This document shows positions 1 through 13,238 of a stretch of 64,000 nucleotides of DNA, one piece after another. Source of the stretch: Sclerurus mexicanus (taxonomy: Eukaryota; Chordata; Aves; Passeriformes; Furnariidae); the NCBI GenBank assembly GCA_013396755.1, contig VWZF01007175.1, positions 135,195 to 199,194 on the forward strand, read 5' to 3'. The position numbers and the translations under genes are program-made. The notes below the pieces were generated by a model. It saw only the letters and a list, made by a program, of their open reading frames with translations, was not told where the DNA came from and did no database searches. The stretch's first letter is position 1; each line of letters opens with the position of its first letter.

Positions 1-2169
1 AGAGTCAACACATTAAACAGCATTTTTCAGGAGGCCAACTGTATATACACCCAACTCTTTCAGATATTTATAATGCTCCACTGTCCTTTGAGATGGAGCT
101 ATAATTCCATTTCTCCACGATTTATGGCCATCGTAGCTCCCATTCTGCTGGAGCTCGGCGCGATGGCTCCGTACGGAGCCTGCGGGATGTTCCTTCTCTC
201 CAAGTTTTAACTTTCTCTTCCACTTGCATGGCTTACAAACACAGCAGAAACACAGACCAAGAGTAGGCTGCCTACCAAAAGGCTGCTTTTTTTTCCGCCC
301 CAGTCTGTGCTGTTGATGCCAACATGATACTGATGCAACAAAACACGTCCCGATTTTTATGGTAATTCTCAGTTCTTCTTCACAGTCTACAATATTGTGA
401 GAGTAGAAACACATCCACGGAGCAGCAATCGGTGGCAATATTTTTGTGGGCAAAACCCCCTGACTTTTCTTTGGGCTGATGGGAATATTTCTGCAATTTT
501 TTTTTGCAGGAAAAAAAAAAAAGCAAGAAGAAGGTAGGGAGAAAGGAAAGGGAACTATCGAGCAGCTTTTTCTGCTGTATAATTTTATACATCTATGTAT
601 TTTTGCCAGCAGTTGAATTTTGTATATAGCTGAAGAAAACCTGAAATGGAAATTTTTCACATGCCACGTTGAACTCCTCAGAGTGCACAGAACAAGGAAA
701 AGGCATCTGCCAGAAGAAAAAAAAAAAAAGAAAAAAAATTTGGCCACTGCAACCAAATATGTACTTAAGAGGGGCTGAAATGGGAGCCAAGAGGAAAAGT
801 GTCAGGTACATCAAAATAAAAGAGAGTTGTGAAAACGGGACTGCAAGTGTAGATCCACAATAGAAAAATAGTGCCTAAACTTTGCTTAGATTGCCTCATC
901 TGTAACTTGATATTAATCTGCTATTGACAAAATCTCCATGGGATATTAGTTCATCTTTTGTTTATTTCTTAAATAGTCACACATATTTTTATTATCAACA
1001 CAGTTTTTCCCTGCATGAAGCAGAATAATCCTTTATAGGGAAAATGGGCCCGTTCTTTCAGATTTGAGTTCTTTTTCAAGTATTCTTTACTCCGTTCGAT
1101 ATACGCATTCCTAGTTGAATTTTTGTTTAATCACAGGAAAATTTTGCACTTGTCCTTTCGGGGAAAGAGAAGCAGGAGAGGTTGAGAAAGGAGAAGGTCG
1201 GGGCTTCCGCCCAGTTTGTTGATTTGGTGAAGGTTTTCCTTTGTTTTTGCTGGCTGGTGAACTCTCAAATGGCTGGAAGAGGCACAGGCTGAAATGCACG
1301 AGCACTGATGGTCTCCACAAACAGCTTTGGTAGCCACGTGATGTCAGCAAGGCGAGCTCTGCAAGGCAGTTTGCAAAGGCTGCGCTCATTGTGGGCTTAT
1401 CTGGCTTTTTGATGGGGGGCAGGTTTGAAAAATTCCTTATTTCTGTCTGCTGTGGAAAACCTGGAAATCCTCCTTGGTCGTGACCTTGTAGCACCGCGCG
1501 CCTTGGCCGGAGGAGAGGTGCCAGCCTGCCAGACTCTGCCTGGGCAGCGTGGATAAAGAATGAGGATGGGCACTGACGGGAATAGCCTGGGAATACGCAG
1601 CTCCCCGCCTCGGGTCCCGTGAGGATGGGTTTGTCACAATAAATAAATAACAAGGGGATGGTGGGGGATAGAGATTAATTGGGTGACTGTACCACCGCCA
1701 ACGGAGTCTCACCATATGGTGGACATAATCCTGCTTTGCTGATGTTGGTTTGCTCACCAGTGCAAAATTGCACAGAAGCAGACCTGGAGGCTTTGACAGA
1801 AGCTACCAAGATCTGCTCATCACACAGTTTCATCTTCACTTGCCTGTATACATGAAGTCAGGCCTAAAATACCGCCACCCTAAATACTGTTGTTATTGTT
1901 AAATTGAGATAGAAAATACTCCGGAGACATATGGAGAAATGATTCCTTGTTTTTCAAAATACGATAAGACCAAAAAAAGGCAAGTGAAACAGAAGCCGGG
2001 AGTGACTGGAAATATCCTTACTAGGTGACTTTGGATCCACTCTACCAAGTAATTTTCTACAGAACGTGGTTGAAGGCTTCCTAAGCCATTGCCATTGTAA
2101 TGGCCACGTTGGTGGGAGTGAGACTTTATTATCTGGAGCTCAAGGGCTCGGCCCCGTGCTTTTTACTCC

Positions 2170-2360
2170 TTTTAGTAACTGTGCCTCTCCAGGTAAATCA
2201 CTTAACCTCTAGGTGCCTCCTTCATCCCTGCGTAAAGTGGGCATAGTTAAGCTCACCTTTCCCACAGAGGTGTTGTAAAGCTTAGCTTAATGTTAATAAG
2301 CTGTTTTAATTTTCAGGATAAAAGGATGTTCTATAAATATACATTAGAAGTAATAATAGT
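2170..2360 (+). repeat. MIR-like (CORE-type) SINE relic
   Basis: The sequence reads like a degraded tRNA-derived SINE. It has a block resembling the usual 'caagtcacttaacctct' segment (here aaatcacttaacctct), then 'gtgcctcc' and a 'gtaaagtgggcatag' block equivalent to the 'taaaatgggga' segment. An 'agaggtgttgtaaagctta' block and an AT-rich end with 'ataatag' follow. The order and orientation are as expected on the + strand. Divergence is high, so the subfamily is uncertain. Confidence 0.65.
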
Positions 2361-3461
2361 TTTAATGTATGCCATTATTTTATAACAGTGCTTTTCTAGT
2401 TTTAGAATTTTTTTTTAGGGGTTTGAAATTATTGCAGGATCAGTTTTTGTTAATTAAAGATTGAGATTTGGGCAAAATCTGTTGAATTGTTCTATAAATT
2501 CAGGGCCATGTGCACTGAGCATGCCCAGAGCCGTGCTCACCTGCACTTTGGGATCACCAGGATGGCCCTTTGGCTTTTAAACCAACTCTTTGATGCATGT
2601 GCTCAGAAGTTTGATGGCTTCTAAATAGAATGGTTCAAATATTTCAAAGCACTTGAGATTCGTATAGTGTGAAGCAATTTAAAATTATTGTACTGCAATT
2701 AATTTTAAATAACTGAGCACTGCATATGTCTAGAAACCCGTACAGATCCAAATGGAAGCTCTCTAAAAATTGAAATGATTCAATAAATTTAAATCACTCT
2801 GAAGAAATGGATGTAAGTACTGTAAATCATTTTGTGAGGGGGATAAGCAAATTTTCTAGAAGTGAATCTGAGGGTAGAGACTCTAATTAGATTTTTTATT
2901 TTGGGGTTTATGATGATGAAATGTAGGTTAATATATATTTCCTAGGGATATGAGGGCAGCTCTTGTTGATCCATATGGTTTCTTGTAGCTCTTACATAGG
3001 CTGCTTTTTTTTTATTTCCCAAGATTACAGAAACTTAGCAATCCAACTTTGCACATATTTTTTTTCCATTACAAATATCTTTCTCTCCAAATCTGTATAA
3101 AAAGACATGAGAAAAATATTGGTCCACAGCTAGAAATGCCAAGTATATTTTTACATGCAGCTAAAAAAAATCCTGCAGAATTAAAACACTGTGCAGCATG
3201 GAAGCTCACATTTTGTGGAGCCGGGCTGCTCAATCAATATGAATTTTTATATGCCTCCATCACTGATTCAGGTACAACCTGTATCTGCAGGTACCAAAGT
3301 GGATTACTGCATGATAGCTGTTCCTTAGCTCAGAGCGTGTTCTCTGTCCTTCCCTTACAGATGTATTAGAAAGATGCTATCTCGCGTAGGAAGGCTGCTA
3401 AAAATATTGATGCGAGACCTATTGGAAAGTAATGTCATTTCCATTGGCTCCAGCTCAGCTC

Positions 3462-3760
3462 CGGGAAAATCCGCGTGCCGCTTCCTCCTCCCGCCGCCCT
3501 TGCGCGCGGCTCCCCGGGCCGTGTTCTGAGCTCCAGGATTACCATTCTTCCCAAGTACCGGAGCCAGAAATTAGAAATTACTGCTACAGCCGGCACTCGC
3601 CTGACCCTTCCATCTCCCTGTGTCCCCAAGAGCCACGGGAAAAATAGGACAGCTCCGTCCCTCTTCGTGCGAGCACTCGGCTTCGCTGTTGGCACGCACG
3701 CTTCCTCCGGAGACGTTGCCACCTCTTGGCAACCAGCTCGGGAGGGCGTCGAGGTGTCCC
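3462..3760. promoter_or_regulatory. Intragenic CpG island in the NFIA intron
   Basis: CpG dinucleotides are packed in an otherwise CpG-poor intron, with roughly eleven in 3462-3530 alone and more through 3760. The core includes ccgcgtgccgc, cccgccgc and tgcgcgcggc. No splice-linked exon can be recognised. Intragenic CpG islands often mark alternative promoters or developmental enhancers; that function is inferred. Overlapping open frames here are a by-product of high GC. Confidence 0.55.
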
Positions 3761-5019
3761 AGGTGCTCAGGGTGGGACAGAGCCCTTGGTGGTGGAGGGA
3801 CCTGCTCTGTCGAGCTGGTCCTACTCGTTGTGATCTGGGGAGAAAATCTATTTTGGAGTCTGCTCCATGGCTGGTGGGCTCTTCCTGGGCGGAGGAGCCA
3901 CGGAAAGCAAGAGGGGCCCCTCGGCAGGGTCTTCCTTAAGGCCTTACCTTACTTTTAGACAGTTGTCATTATCTTTGTCTAAAGGTCATGGCTAAATTGA
4001 ATAAAAGGAAAGCTGTGTGTTCCTGTCGATGCACAATGGCAGTATTGACTTTCCTAATCCAGTTTGCTGAGGGGTGAGAGAATTAAATTAGATATCTAAG
4101 CACAGAAATTGAGAGCCTTTGAAAACAAAGATAAGGAGACAGCCTGTATTTTCCTTTTCCTGGGAGCTCTGGGCTCAAGATTTTGCAGGTGTGTCATCTG
4201 ATCCATGGCTTGCATCGATCAAAACTGTGCCAATGCATATTTAATTAGCAAGGGGACCCTGGATACATTATGGCCATCATCCCTATATTGAATGGACTGT
4301 CAGACTTTCTGAATGCCTCCCCACCCCCCCGCTTCGTTGTTTGGGGAGCTTCTGCATTTTGTCTGAGCAGCTAAAAGTTTCTTTGTTTTTAGCTGGTGAT
4401 GCATACAGCACCACTGAGGAGAATACAAACAAGTAAAGTCCTAAAGTGTTTATTTTGTCTAGGAAAAAGGGCTGAACCAATTTGAATCCTTTGGGTAATG
4501 GATTTTTGTATCTCTTGGAATTAAAAAAACACAGTCGCACGATGTTTACTTTAAGAATATTTTATTATAACAAATAAAATCTGTGCTGTGGGATTTCTTA
4601 AGGAAGCCTTTGATGACAATTTGAATTAAGTCAAAATTAACGTTTGCTACTGCAAAGGAATAAATAGAAAATGTTCCAGAAATGAATCAGTAAGCAGGAA
4701 TCAAAGGCTGTAAACTGTTTTAAAAACAAACATTTAGAAGTGAATCAAATACTTGTTTGTAATATCAAGGAACAAGTATGGGAATACACAGATTCCCCAC
4801 ATTCTAGGCTATCACACGATAGCAGTAAATCATTTATGGGCTTGTGAGAACAAAGAAAGTTGATTTAAAATGAAACCATTTTGATACAGCTTTAGGGTCT
4901 CGCAGCCTCTCGGTGAAGTTTCACGTTCTTATTTCCAGTGAGGAGGAAAGTGATGGGGAATTTCTGCGGCCAAAAAAAAGTTAGGCTGGGAGTTGTGGAG
5001 GTCTTTGTTCGCATCCACC

Positions 5020-5376
5020 TTGGTACAAAGACGCCCCAGCAGACAGAGTGTTGCCTGATAAACAGATGTAATACACAAAGTCTGCTTACAATACCGAGCA
5101 ACAGACTGTGGGCACATGTTTTGGGCTCATTCAAACTCATCAGCATAGTCTCGCTGGCTGTTTTGTTGCTAGTCTACTTACCGGGTAGCTTAGGAGCGTC
5201 TTACTGGTGAAGTAACAAGGAGGGGTTTTTTGCCACAAAAGTTTTGTGGCAAGGGCTGATGGGAAAATCATTTGCATACATCTTGTTACAAAGGCTGACT
5301 ACTTCCTGGCTTAGACAAAGTGTTGCCTGATAAACAGACTTAACACACAAATGTCTGTCTGGAATAAACAACAGCA
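5020..5376. repeat. Diverged direct duplication of an approximately 85-95 bp module
   Basis: Copy A is at about 5020-5104 and copy B at about 5283-5376, offset by about 272 bp. Both contain the identical 20-mer agtgttgcctgataaacaga (5047-5066 and 5319-5338). Both start with ttg(g/t)tacaaag and end with acacaaa...tctg...caacag. A perfect palindrome lies between them. I do not recognise the repeat family; it may be a local duplication or two pieces of an old transposon. Confidence 0.7.
5230..5252. repeat. Perfect palindrome, 11-bp arms with a 1-nt centre
   Basis: The left arm ttgccacaaaa (5230-5240) and right arm ttttgtggcaa (5242-5252) are exact reverse complements around a single g at 5241. 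It sits between the two copies of the duplicated module. It could be a dimeric protein-binding site or the remnant of a transposon end; neither is shown by the sequence. Confidence 0.9.
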
Positions 5377-8300
5377 AGCTTTGATTTACATTTCCATTAT
5401 CAAAGATAATCTCTTTCCCAGTGTACAGGAATTAAGAGTCCTCGCCTTATGAAAAAAAACAAAACAAAAACCAACCAGGCTGGCACTGTGGGGATTTTAC
5501 CACTGCAGAACCTTGTTAGAGAGCCATGGGGATGGGGCGTAGAGTACAGGGGGTAGGGAAGAAAGCTGGAAATCTGCTGTGGGCATGTACATGTGTGATG
5601 GTGAGGTGGATGATAATGAAGCACTTTGAACTGCCTATAAAAGTTGACTTGAAAGCAAGGGCTGGAGTGAAACGGAGAGCCAGGCCTTCCTTAAAAGAAA
5701 TAGTAGTAGCCACCGAAATAGCTGTAAATATTAATTGTAGCATATATGGAGAGATCCCTATGTGTTTACATTATAATGTGTAATGAGGGGAAAGTGAGTG
5801 TAAAAAAGGTCCGGTCCTGGTGCTGTTTTCTGTTTGTAAGTCCCTTAAGCTCACCACATAGGACTGTATATAAAGGAGCATGATTTAGATTTCTTTTTTT
5901 TTTTCTAACATATATAAATCTTTGGTAGAATCCATGCCCAAAATTATAGATGAAAAATTTATTGCATGAACACAACCCAGCCATATAAATTTTTTATTAC
6001 AAATAGGACTCTGCAACTTGAATAAAATATGTCAGTTTATTATACAATATTTCCCCCTCCCAAAAAAAAAAGCATGATATGAATGGAAAATTTAACTTCT
6101 CTGGTGCTTCTGCGAGGTGCTGGGCTGGTTGTGGAGAATGGGAACCCACTTTATTTCACCGCAGAGCAGGCTCAGCATGGGCAGTGGCAGCGCTGCCTTG
6201 CTCATCTGGCATCACTGGTCATTTTTATCCTCCACTACGTGGGGATCACCTTTACTGTTTCCAGGATAGATGTGCCTGCACCTGTGTTAGCTCACAGGCA
6301 GCTCGGAAGGCTCAGATTGTGCTGGGAGGTGGCTCTACAGAGCTAAAAAATGATCTTGGCATCCATTAATTCGGACAGCAGGCAACGGGGTCACTGCCAC
6401 CCTGGTGGATCCAGAGCTGGATTCAGCACACCCTGGAAAACACGGGGTTTGTTTCTGGGAGTGCCCAACAGAGTGTCCCGTTTCTCCCAACTCAGGCAGC
6501 CATGGAGTGGTTTAGCTCTGGGAAATGCCATGACGCTCGGAACAGGCTTTTTTTTGGTAGAGGGGTGTAACAACTCTACACCGTCTGTGTCACAGTCTAC
6601 AAAAAAGAACAACATTGTCAGTCTGTTGACATTGGTCCTGTCCACGGGCCAGACTTTCCTGGGAAGGTTTTATTCTTTCCAAACAATGGAGCGCTCCCTT
6701 CCAGCGCCGCAAGCCCTGCTTCCATGCAGCCGTCGTGCAGCCCAGCTGGAGCTGTGCTCCTGCTGCAGCTCAAAAGGAAAACTGCATATTGAAAAGTCCA
6801 GAGCTTCCGTCCTGGAGCTCAAGGTCCCTCCTGCCCGCGTGTGGTTTGGGATCAGGCAGACCTGGGGCTCGGGCATAACCACCTCGGTCGTGCTGGGGTA
6901 GCATATGCTTAAGGAACGGATCCAAAGAGGAACAGAGAATAGAGACGTGGTGGGAAATGCTACTTTGAAAAACTAGCCTGGTTTGTTGGTGTTTTGATTT
7001 TTTTTTTGTTTTTTTCCCCTTTATCCCTTAATCATAGTTGATTCTGGGAAGTAGAGAGTAAAATAGCTTCAATATGTTTTTTTATCCTGTTTGCCGTGAT
7101 TACGGTTGATACCAGATCCCCTTGAGCTTCTCTTGCCCAGTAACCTTGACTCCAGTGCACAGACTCCCTCAAAACTCTGGCTAACTCAGGGTTAAAAATT
7201 CCAACCACTAACTTTTCTCTAACTAAAAAAGCCCCCAAATAAAACCCATTGTGCTATTCAAGGTTAAGCTTCCTTAAACATAAAACTAGATTCCTTGGTG
7301 ATTTTTTTTTTTTTTAATCAGCAATCTTAATAGTGGTTCCTCACTATAATATTTCCAACTCCATCTGAAATCATTTAAATCCTCCCCTTAATAACATGCA
7401 CTTTATTGTAATATACAGATTCTTTGGCTTCCTACCAGCCTTAGCTTAAGGCACCAATGAAACTCGTTGCCGCAGGGGGCCGTGGATTCAAGAGGGGCTC
7501 GCATCTACTGTATATTTTGTTTTGTATGTTTTCCAATGGCTCTAATTATTGCAGGTGGTAGAATTTAACTGGCAGTGTTGTTGCTGAAGAAAATAGGCAT
7601 AAAGTGTATACTGTTTTGCAGAGTGGCTATCAAAGATATAGAAAAGAGAAAATCAAATGAATTGTTAAGCTGCTCTATAGTAAGTGATTTTATTGATTTA
7701 ATGCAAATGCTTATGAAAACGATCTTCCATTTGTATCAATTATGTATGGGCAAAAATTAATTTATTCCTCCGGTCACCTGTTTGGCTAACTGACTCAGCA
7801 GGACAGACATTCCCCCTCGCGCTGCAGCCGAGCCCGCGAAACCCTGAGCGCTGAGAAAACTGGAATTTGAAAGTTTCCATGTGCAAAACAACAAAAAAGC
7901 CCCGACAGGAGTTAGTGCCAACTGCTGAAAAAGCAGAGAGCGAGCGGTGGAGGCTGAGCAAGACTCCCTCGTCCTAGGCAAGACTGTAAAACACAACGGC
8001 TCTGATTTTGCCAATCCCTTAACCATGTGGCGGCACATTTATATGTACCGGATCATCTGCGGCATCTGAATAAAATCAGGGAAGCAAAATTCTGCATATA
8101 AACATTTTGGCTAGGTGCCTTAACTCAGTCTTCTTATCTGGGGTTTCCACAAGATGCCACCTTGCATAACAATGCTGAGCGTACGCTTGCCCAGTCCATG
8201 TTTTCGGTAGCCTCCCGTGATCCCTACCGCAGCGTAGAGTGGCTTTAATTCTACCTCGTCCTGCATTCTACTGTGCTTCTCCACGAAGAACAGTGCTTAA

Positions 8301-10737
8301 AGCCTTTGTTGTATTTAAAAAAAAAAAAGAAATTAATATTTCATTTCGGCAGAAAGGGGCGGGTTACGGGAAAGGAGAATTAGGGAAAACGTTATCGCAG
8401 TAGCCGGGGTAATAAAAAGAAGAAAGTTAAGATTCAGTGTGCAAACAAATGTCCTACGGCCAGTAGAGCCCCTCTTGTGCCACTAGCCCTGGTGTTGGAA
8501 AAACAGCACTCCAGGCAAACAAAAGTACTTTGTTTCCCAAAATCCAGGAGCGGCTGGGGCTGCGTGTGCTGCCCACCGTGTGCTGCAGGGCTGTGCTGGA
8601 GCCAAGGTGCCAGCGCTGCCACCCAGCCCTTCCCCGGCATTGCTTCACCTTTCCCAAGGAAAACGGGGGCTTCGAGCCCCGGGTTTCGGCAGCAACTTCC
8701 CCAAATTCCAGGAAATTTTTGTGGAGTTCAGAGCCTGCTTTAAACGTAAAGCCCAAAGGCTGGTGGAGCCATGGCTGGCTGGAGGGAAAGAAAAAACTAA
8801 AAAATAAGCTAAGCCTAACGCCCGCCCTTGTAAAATGAAATCCGTTGAATGTTGGCTTTGAATATTGACTGAATAGTTTACATTCCAATTATTTAGCTTT
8901 GTTTCTACCTTTGTGGTGTCAGAGGCTTGAAACTTCTCGCCCAAATCGAGAGTCCAGAATATAAGAGCACTGTGCATGCCACCCCATGGTCTGTGTGCTG
9001 GCACTGACTGGAGCTTCAGGGAAGGGGAACCCAGAAGATCAATATTTTAAAACAAAATTGCAGGAGTGAAAATATTTTTTTTCACTCAGCCTCATCAGAG
9101 AAATTATCAAAAATAAAAAATACAAAAGGGAGGAAATGGATTCTGGACACACTGGGAAATGTGTTGCTTTTTAGGGGAATTTCATTAATTTTAAATAGAA
9201 GTATCAGGACTGAATCTTTCTTTGCTAAATATGCTGAATGTTTCTAATCTGAAATTTATAATTTTTTGGTTTGGGATTGCTTTTTTTTCACCTGTAGTTT
9301 TTAATTTATACAAGATTGTCCTCTAAGCTTCTGAATGATACCTAAAGCAGACAGTCAGCAGGTAAAAAAAAAAAAATTTGAATATTTAAAATAGGCATTT
9401 TCTTTATAGTGCTCTGCGGTAATTAAAATCTTCATTTGCTTAAAAGCAAGGAACCTTTTTAAAGCAATAAATTAGCATTGCTTGACCCAAGGTCACTAGT
9501 AGTACTGCTTCTTCCAGTGCTATTAATACCTCAAAGAAAAAGAAGGGGTGGTGTTATGACTCTGTTGCAATAGAAGTAAGATTTTCAATTTAATCACAGT
9601 TAAGTGTCGTGACCTTTTGATCTTGCATTGACTTCTCACTGAAATGTGGTCAGATTTCAGACAGCTAATTCCAAACTCTGCAAAGTCAAGGTGAAGTCAG
9701 AAAATAGGTTTGCCACAATTAGGGGTGGGTTTGAGGCAGTAGCAAGTGGGTTCATTGCCTAAGTTCTGTTCCACAGCAGAAACTTTTTTTATGGGATCTA
9801 TAAATTACAGGAGAGTTTCTGGGGAAAGGAAAAAAAAATTGTATGAATTGCAAAATCAGTAATTGGAGGAATTTTTTTTTTTTTAAATATTTTTTCCCAC
9901 AGGTAAAGGGACCTTTTTTCCCAGCTCATAGTGACAGAAACAATTAAGAAGGAAAATACTATTTGTCTAAAGCTTCTACTCAGAATAATTCTTGGACCAA
10001 AGAGCCATCATCTTCACATAAAGTAGAGTCAATAATGTGTAAAAAATGCGAAACACTCCTATTTACACAGACAAGTCGTCTGATTATTTTAGGCAAATAA
10101 ACTGTGCTCGTTGGAGAGTGTTAGCTGGGCGCTTGTAGGATTATTTACCCAAGTTCTAAAGCAGGTCGTGCAGTATCTGGTCTCCTTTATCCCACTGCAG
10201 CTCACCCCAACACTGCACATTTGAGGGATCCCGTAGCACTGGAACCACTGTGAAAACACAACCAAAGCCAGCTCTTCCCTCAGTTTGGCAGATTTTGTTC
10301 CAGAAACGTGTAGCCAACAATCTCCATGACTTTGTGGGGTTGCTTAGTTACCTTTCTGTGCCTGCTTCAAGATATGTTTGGAGACTTTACTATGTGTTGG
10401 AGTAAGGCTCTGGTTTGTATACAACATAGAGGCTGCATTAGAAAAAACATGTAGGAGAGTAATTTAAATATGCCTTCTTTAAAAAGAAGGTCTCTCAAAG
10501 CCTAATTTATGCTCACACACCCCCCCAAGCACTCTCTGTGTAGTGCTGGAAACAAGATTCCCTTTTTTTTTTTGCTTACAAACATCTTACCTGGGCACGG
10601 GACTTTTGCATTATCGTGTCCTAGTGCGACACTCCTGTCCTTAGTTTGTACTCTCAGCCTTTTGAGGAAGTCTGGCGCCTCTGATCTATTTTCCACAGCA
10701 GACCCTGTAATTTTTGGCTGTATTTTATGTTTTTCAG

Positions 10738-10803
10738 ATTCAAGTCAATCTGAAAGTCCCAGCCAGCCAAGTGAAGCTGATATTAAGGACCAGCCAGAAA
10801 ATG
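10738..10803 (+). CDS. NFIA: NFIA exon 3 (66 bp), linker after the DNA-binding domain
   Basis: The exon follows a TTTTTCAG acceptor (AG at 10736-10737) and ends at a GTAAGT donor (GT at 10804-10805). It begins with the last two bases of an Asp codon and ends with the first base of a Gly codon, so it is 66 bp and phase-neutral. It encodes (D)SSQSESPSQPSEADIKDQPEN, a polar linker just C-terminal of the NFI DNA-binding/dimerisation domain, about residues 187-209. The human protein, as I remember it, has Asp where this sequence has Glu in SEADIK, a conservative change. It shares phase with the next exon, 24.9 kb downstream. Skipping it would keep the frame. Confidence 0.96.
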
Positions 10804-13166
10804 GTAAGTTCTTACCTGCTGCTCCTGCTTTGGGATGTTAAAACAGCCCATATTTATAAAGATTTTTTTTTGCCCCATGCCTAATATAAAAAGATTATTC
10901 AGAATAATTGACATGGGATAGCTACAAATAGGCTGTGCACTCTCCTCATAGTTAAAATGCTACTGTTTCACTAATCTAAGGTAGCATTTATTTCTCCAGT
11001 CCTGGAGAGAGAATTTTTTTTTTCCCTTTAAAAATAATTCCAATTAGGGAGATGCAATCACAGAGCCTGATGTATGCAACCCTTATCCTTATTCCTCCAT
11101 AGCAAAGGCTTTCAGTCCCTGGGCCACGAGTCAGGAGCTCCTAGGGGTGTGCGTTTCATCGCTTTTGGTTTTCACCTGTGTGCATTTAACTTCCTTTGGT
11201 TTATTGATGCTCTCACGTGACACACCGAAGTACCTGCTCGCGCAGGTGCCACTGCAGGGCTCCTACAGGTGCTACCAGGGCTTGTGCGTTTTCACCGTCG
11301 TGCTTTAAAGGGTGTAGATAACAGGGGTAAACAGGTCAGGGAGGCTCAGCTACAGCTCCTTGCTCCTTCTTCTCTCCATGTTCTCCATACCGTGGTTTCA
11401 AGTGGCAGCGGCGTGAGCTTATTTGGGAGCAGCAGCAGGACTGTGACTTTTGGGAACGCTCAGGTTCTTTGGGCTGGGACAGTTTTAAAGTAGAAGCAAT
11501 GGCTTCTACTGAACCAATGGTTTGCTTTGTAAAGCATCCCGAAAAACAATAAAAAATCATTCAGGAATAGTGAATTTCTGTAGGGACTGGTTGTGAAAGG
11601 ATAAATATGTGTACAATGGAGCAGCTTCTCTTCCTTTTTGTGTTTAACTGAGATAGACCTCAACAATTTTTGCTGGCCCATCGGCAACTGGGTTTCGTTT
11701 TACTGCTTATATTTAGGGTTTAGAACGTCTCCCAAAGTGAAAGTGATTATTATTAAGGGTTTGTCTTGACTTCTTACCCATAGCCAGGTATTTTTTATGA
11801 GACCTAAATGTAGATCGGGGGATCCACTGTACCAGGGTCTTGGGAACCGGGTTTGTGGGAAGGGCCTGAATCCTGTCACAATTTTTGGAATGTGTAAACC
11901 CATGTAGGAATATTGTATCTGTAGTAATACAACTGTGATTGCCCTTTCACAGAGCAACTAACTGCTTTTGCCTTAAATCCCTTCAGCCGTGTATGTGTTC
12001 AGTGTGTGGTTTTGGGGCTTCATTAGCAACCAAATAAGGGAGAGTGAGGCTGAAGGGCTGCATTCACATCCAGGCTGCTTTTGGATTAGGGTTTAAACAG
12101 GAGACAAAATTAAGGGGAGAAGAGGAGGTCTAGGTAGATAAAAACCTTTAAATTACCAGCATGTATCACAGGACATAGAACATAGGGCTCATTGGGCTGG
12201 TAAGATTTTGGCTTTTGGGGTCCCTGTATTTTCCTCCCATTAAGTATGAAAGGTTTCATATTTTGATAGATTTTGTGCTGTTCATCTCTAAACATACCAT
12301 CTTAAAACATTGCTGTTAGTTCTGAAAGACAGTGCCTAATTTCCCTTATCAATCCTTTTCACAGAAATTCTAATTTGTAGCCAAAGAATTGCAAGGTTAA
12401 GAGAAGAACTGACTAAACTGTGATTTTTGTTCTGCCAATTCTCCTATTTTTTTTTATGGGGAATATGTTGCCTGTGTTTATTAAATCATACTTTAATTTA
12501 GAATGTATTAGGCACCAAGCATGTTATTATTCTGTGTTTAAATAATATTCTCTCGCAGCTATTAAAGCTCAGTTCTTCTTACCCTGCAGTTTCTCAGTCT
12601 TAACGAAGCCTGTTACTCAACAACTGCCCTGAAAAGCAGCAGTGTCAGTGTTTAATAATGTAGAATCTGTAAGAGCCTAGTGAAATGAAATATCTCTGTT
12701 TCGGAGCCTGAGTCTTCTTTGTAAAACAATCTTCGAGTGAATTCTTGGAACTTTGCTGGTGACCTGCAAAAGATACTTATTTTCTTTTTTATTTTTTTTT
12801 TAAATAAACGGGAAAGGGATTTTTCTTTTTTTTCTCACTTTTACTAAAGGGTATTTTTCCCCCAGCCCAGCAGCAGCCTCCTCACCGCTTACGCACCTTT
12901 TGCAGTGCCTGTGTGGGAGATTTTCTTTGCCAGTGTGCTGGCCCTAAAGGGGCTGTTCCCCCCGGGCAGACACTGAGCTCATTCCCAGCACACACAGCCC
13001 CCAGCTCGAGTGTAGATCAACACAGATCTGCAGCTCTTATCTCCCAAACGTGAGGATGAAAGCAAAACTGCAGGCTTTAGAAAATGAGAAACTGCACGCA
13101 CAGAAACGGACACAATAAATCATATTAACTGCGTTGTTCTACACTTGCTGTAGACCCACTTCCACA

Positions 13167-13238
13167 GGGCCTGATCCAAATCCCTCCGGAGTCAATGGGA
13201 GGCTCATAATTGATTTTACTGAGAGTAGGAATGAGCCC
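13167..13238. repeat. Half of an ancient palindromic MITE-like element
   Basis: The segment starts gggcctgatccaaatccc and contains gtcaatgggaggct, wording I recognise from a very common palindromic non-autonomous DNA element of turtles, crocodilians and birds. Its other arm is decayed. The element name and superfamily cannot be fixed from memory. Confidence 0.5.

Larger units (their letters stand above)
1..10737 (+). other. NFIA: NFIA intron upstream of exon 3 (5' end outside the window)
   Basis: No exon is recognised in this 10.7 kb. The contents I can name are a 247-codon minus-strand open stretch at 13-756 (Phe/Lys-rich from homopolymers, not recognised), a MIR-like SINE at about 2170-2360, a CpG-dense island at 3462-3760, and a duplicated module with a central palindrome at 5020-5376. 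Long T or A runs occur near 510-525, 718-738, 5889-5904, 6990-7015 and 9875-9886. The remainder, including 7240-10480, is AT-rich intronic sequence with no element I can name. Confidence 0.9.
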
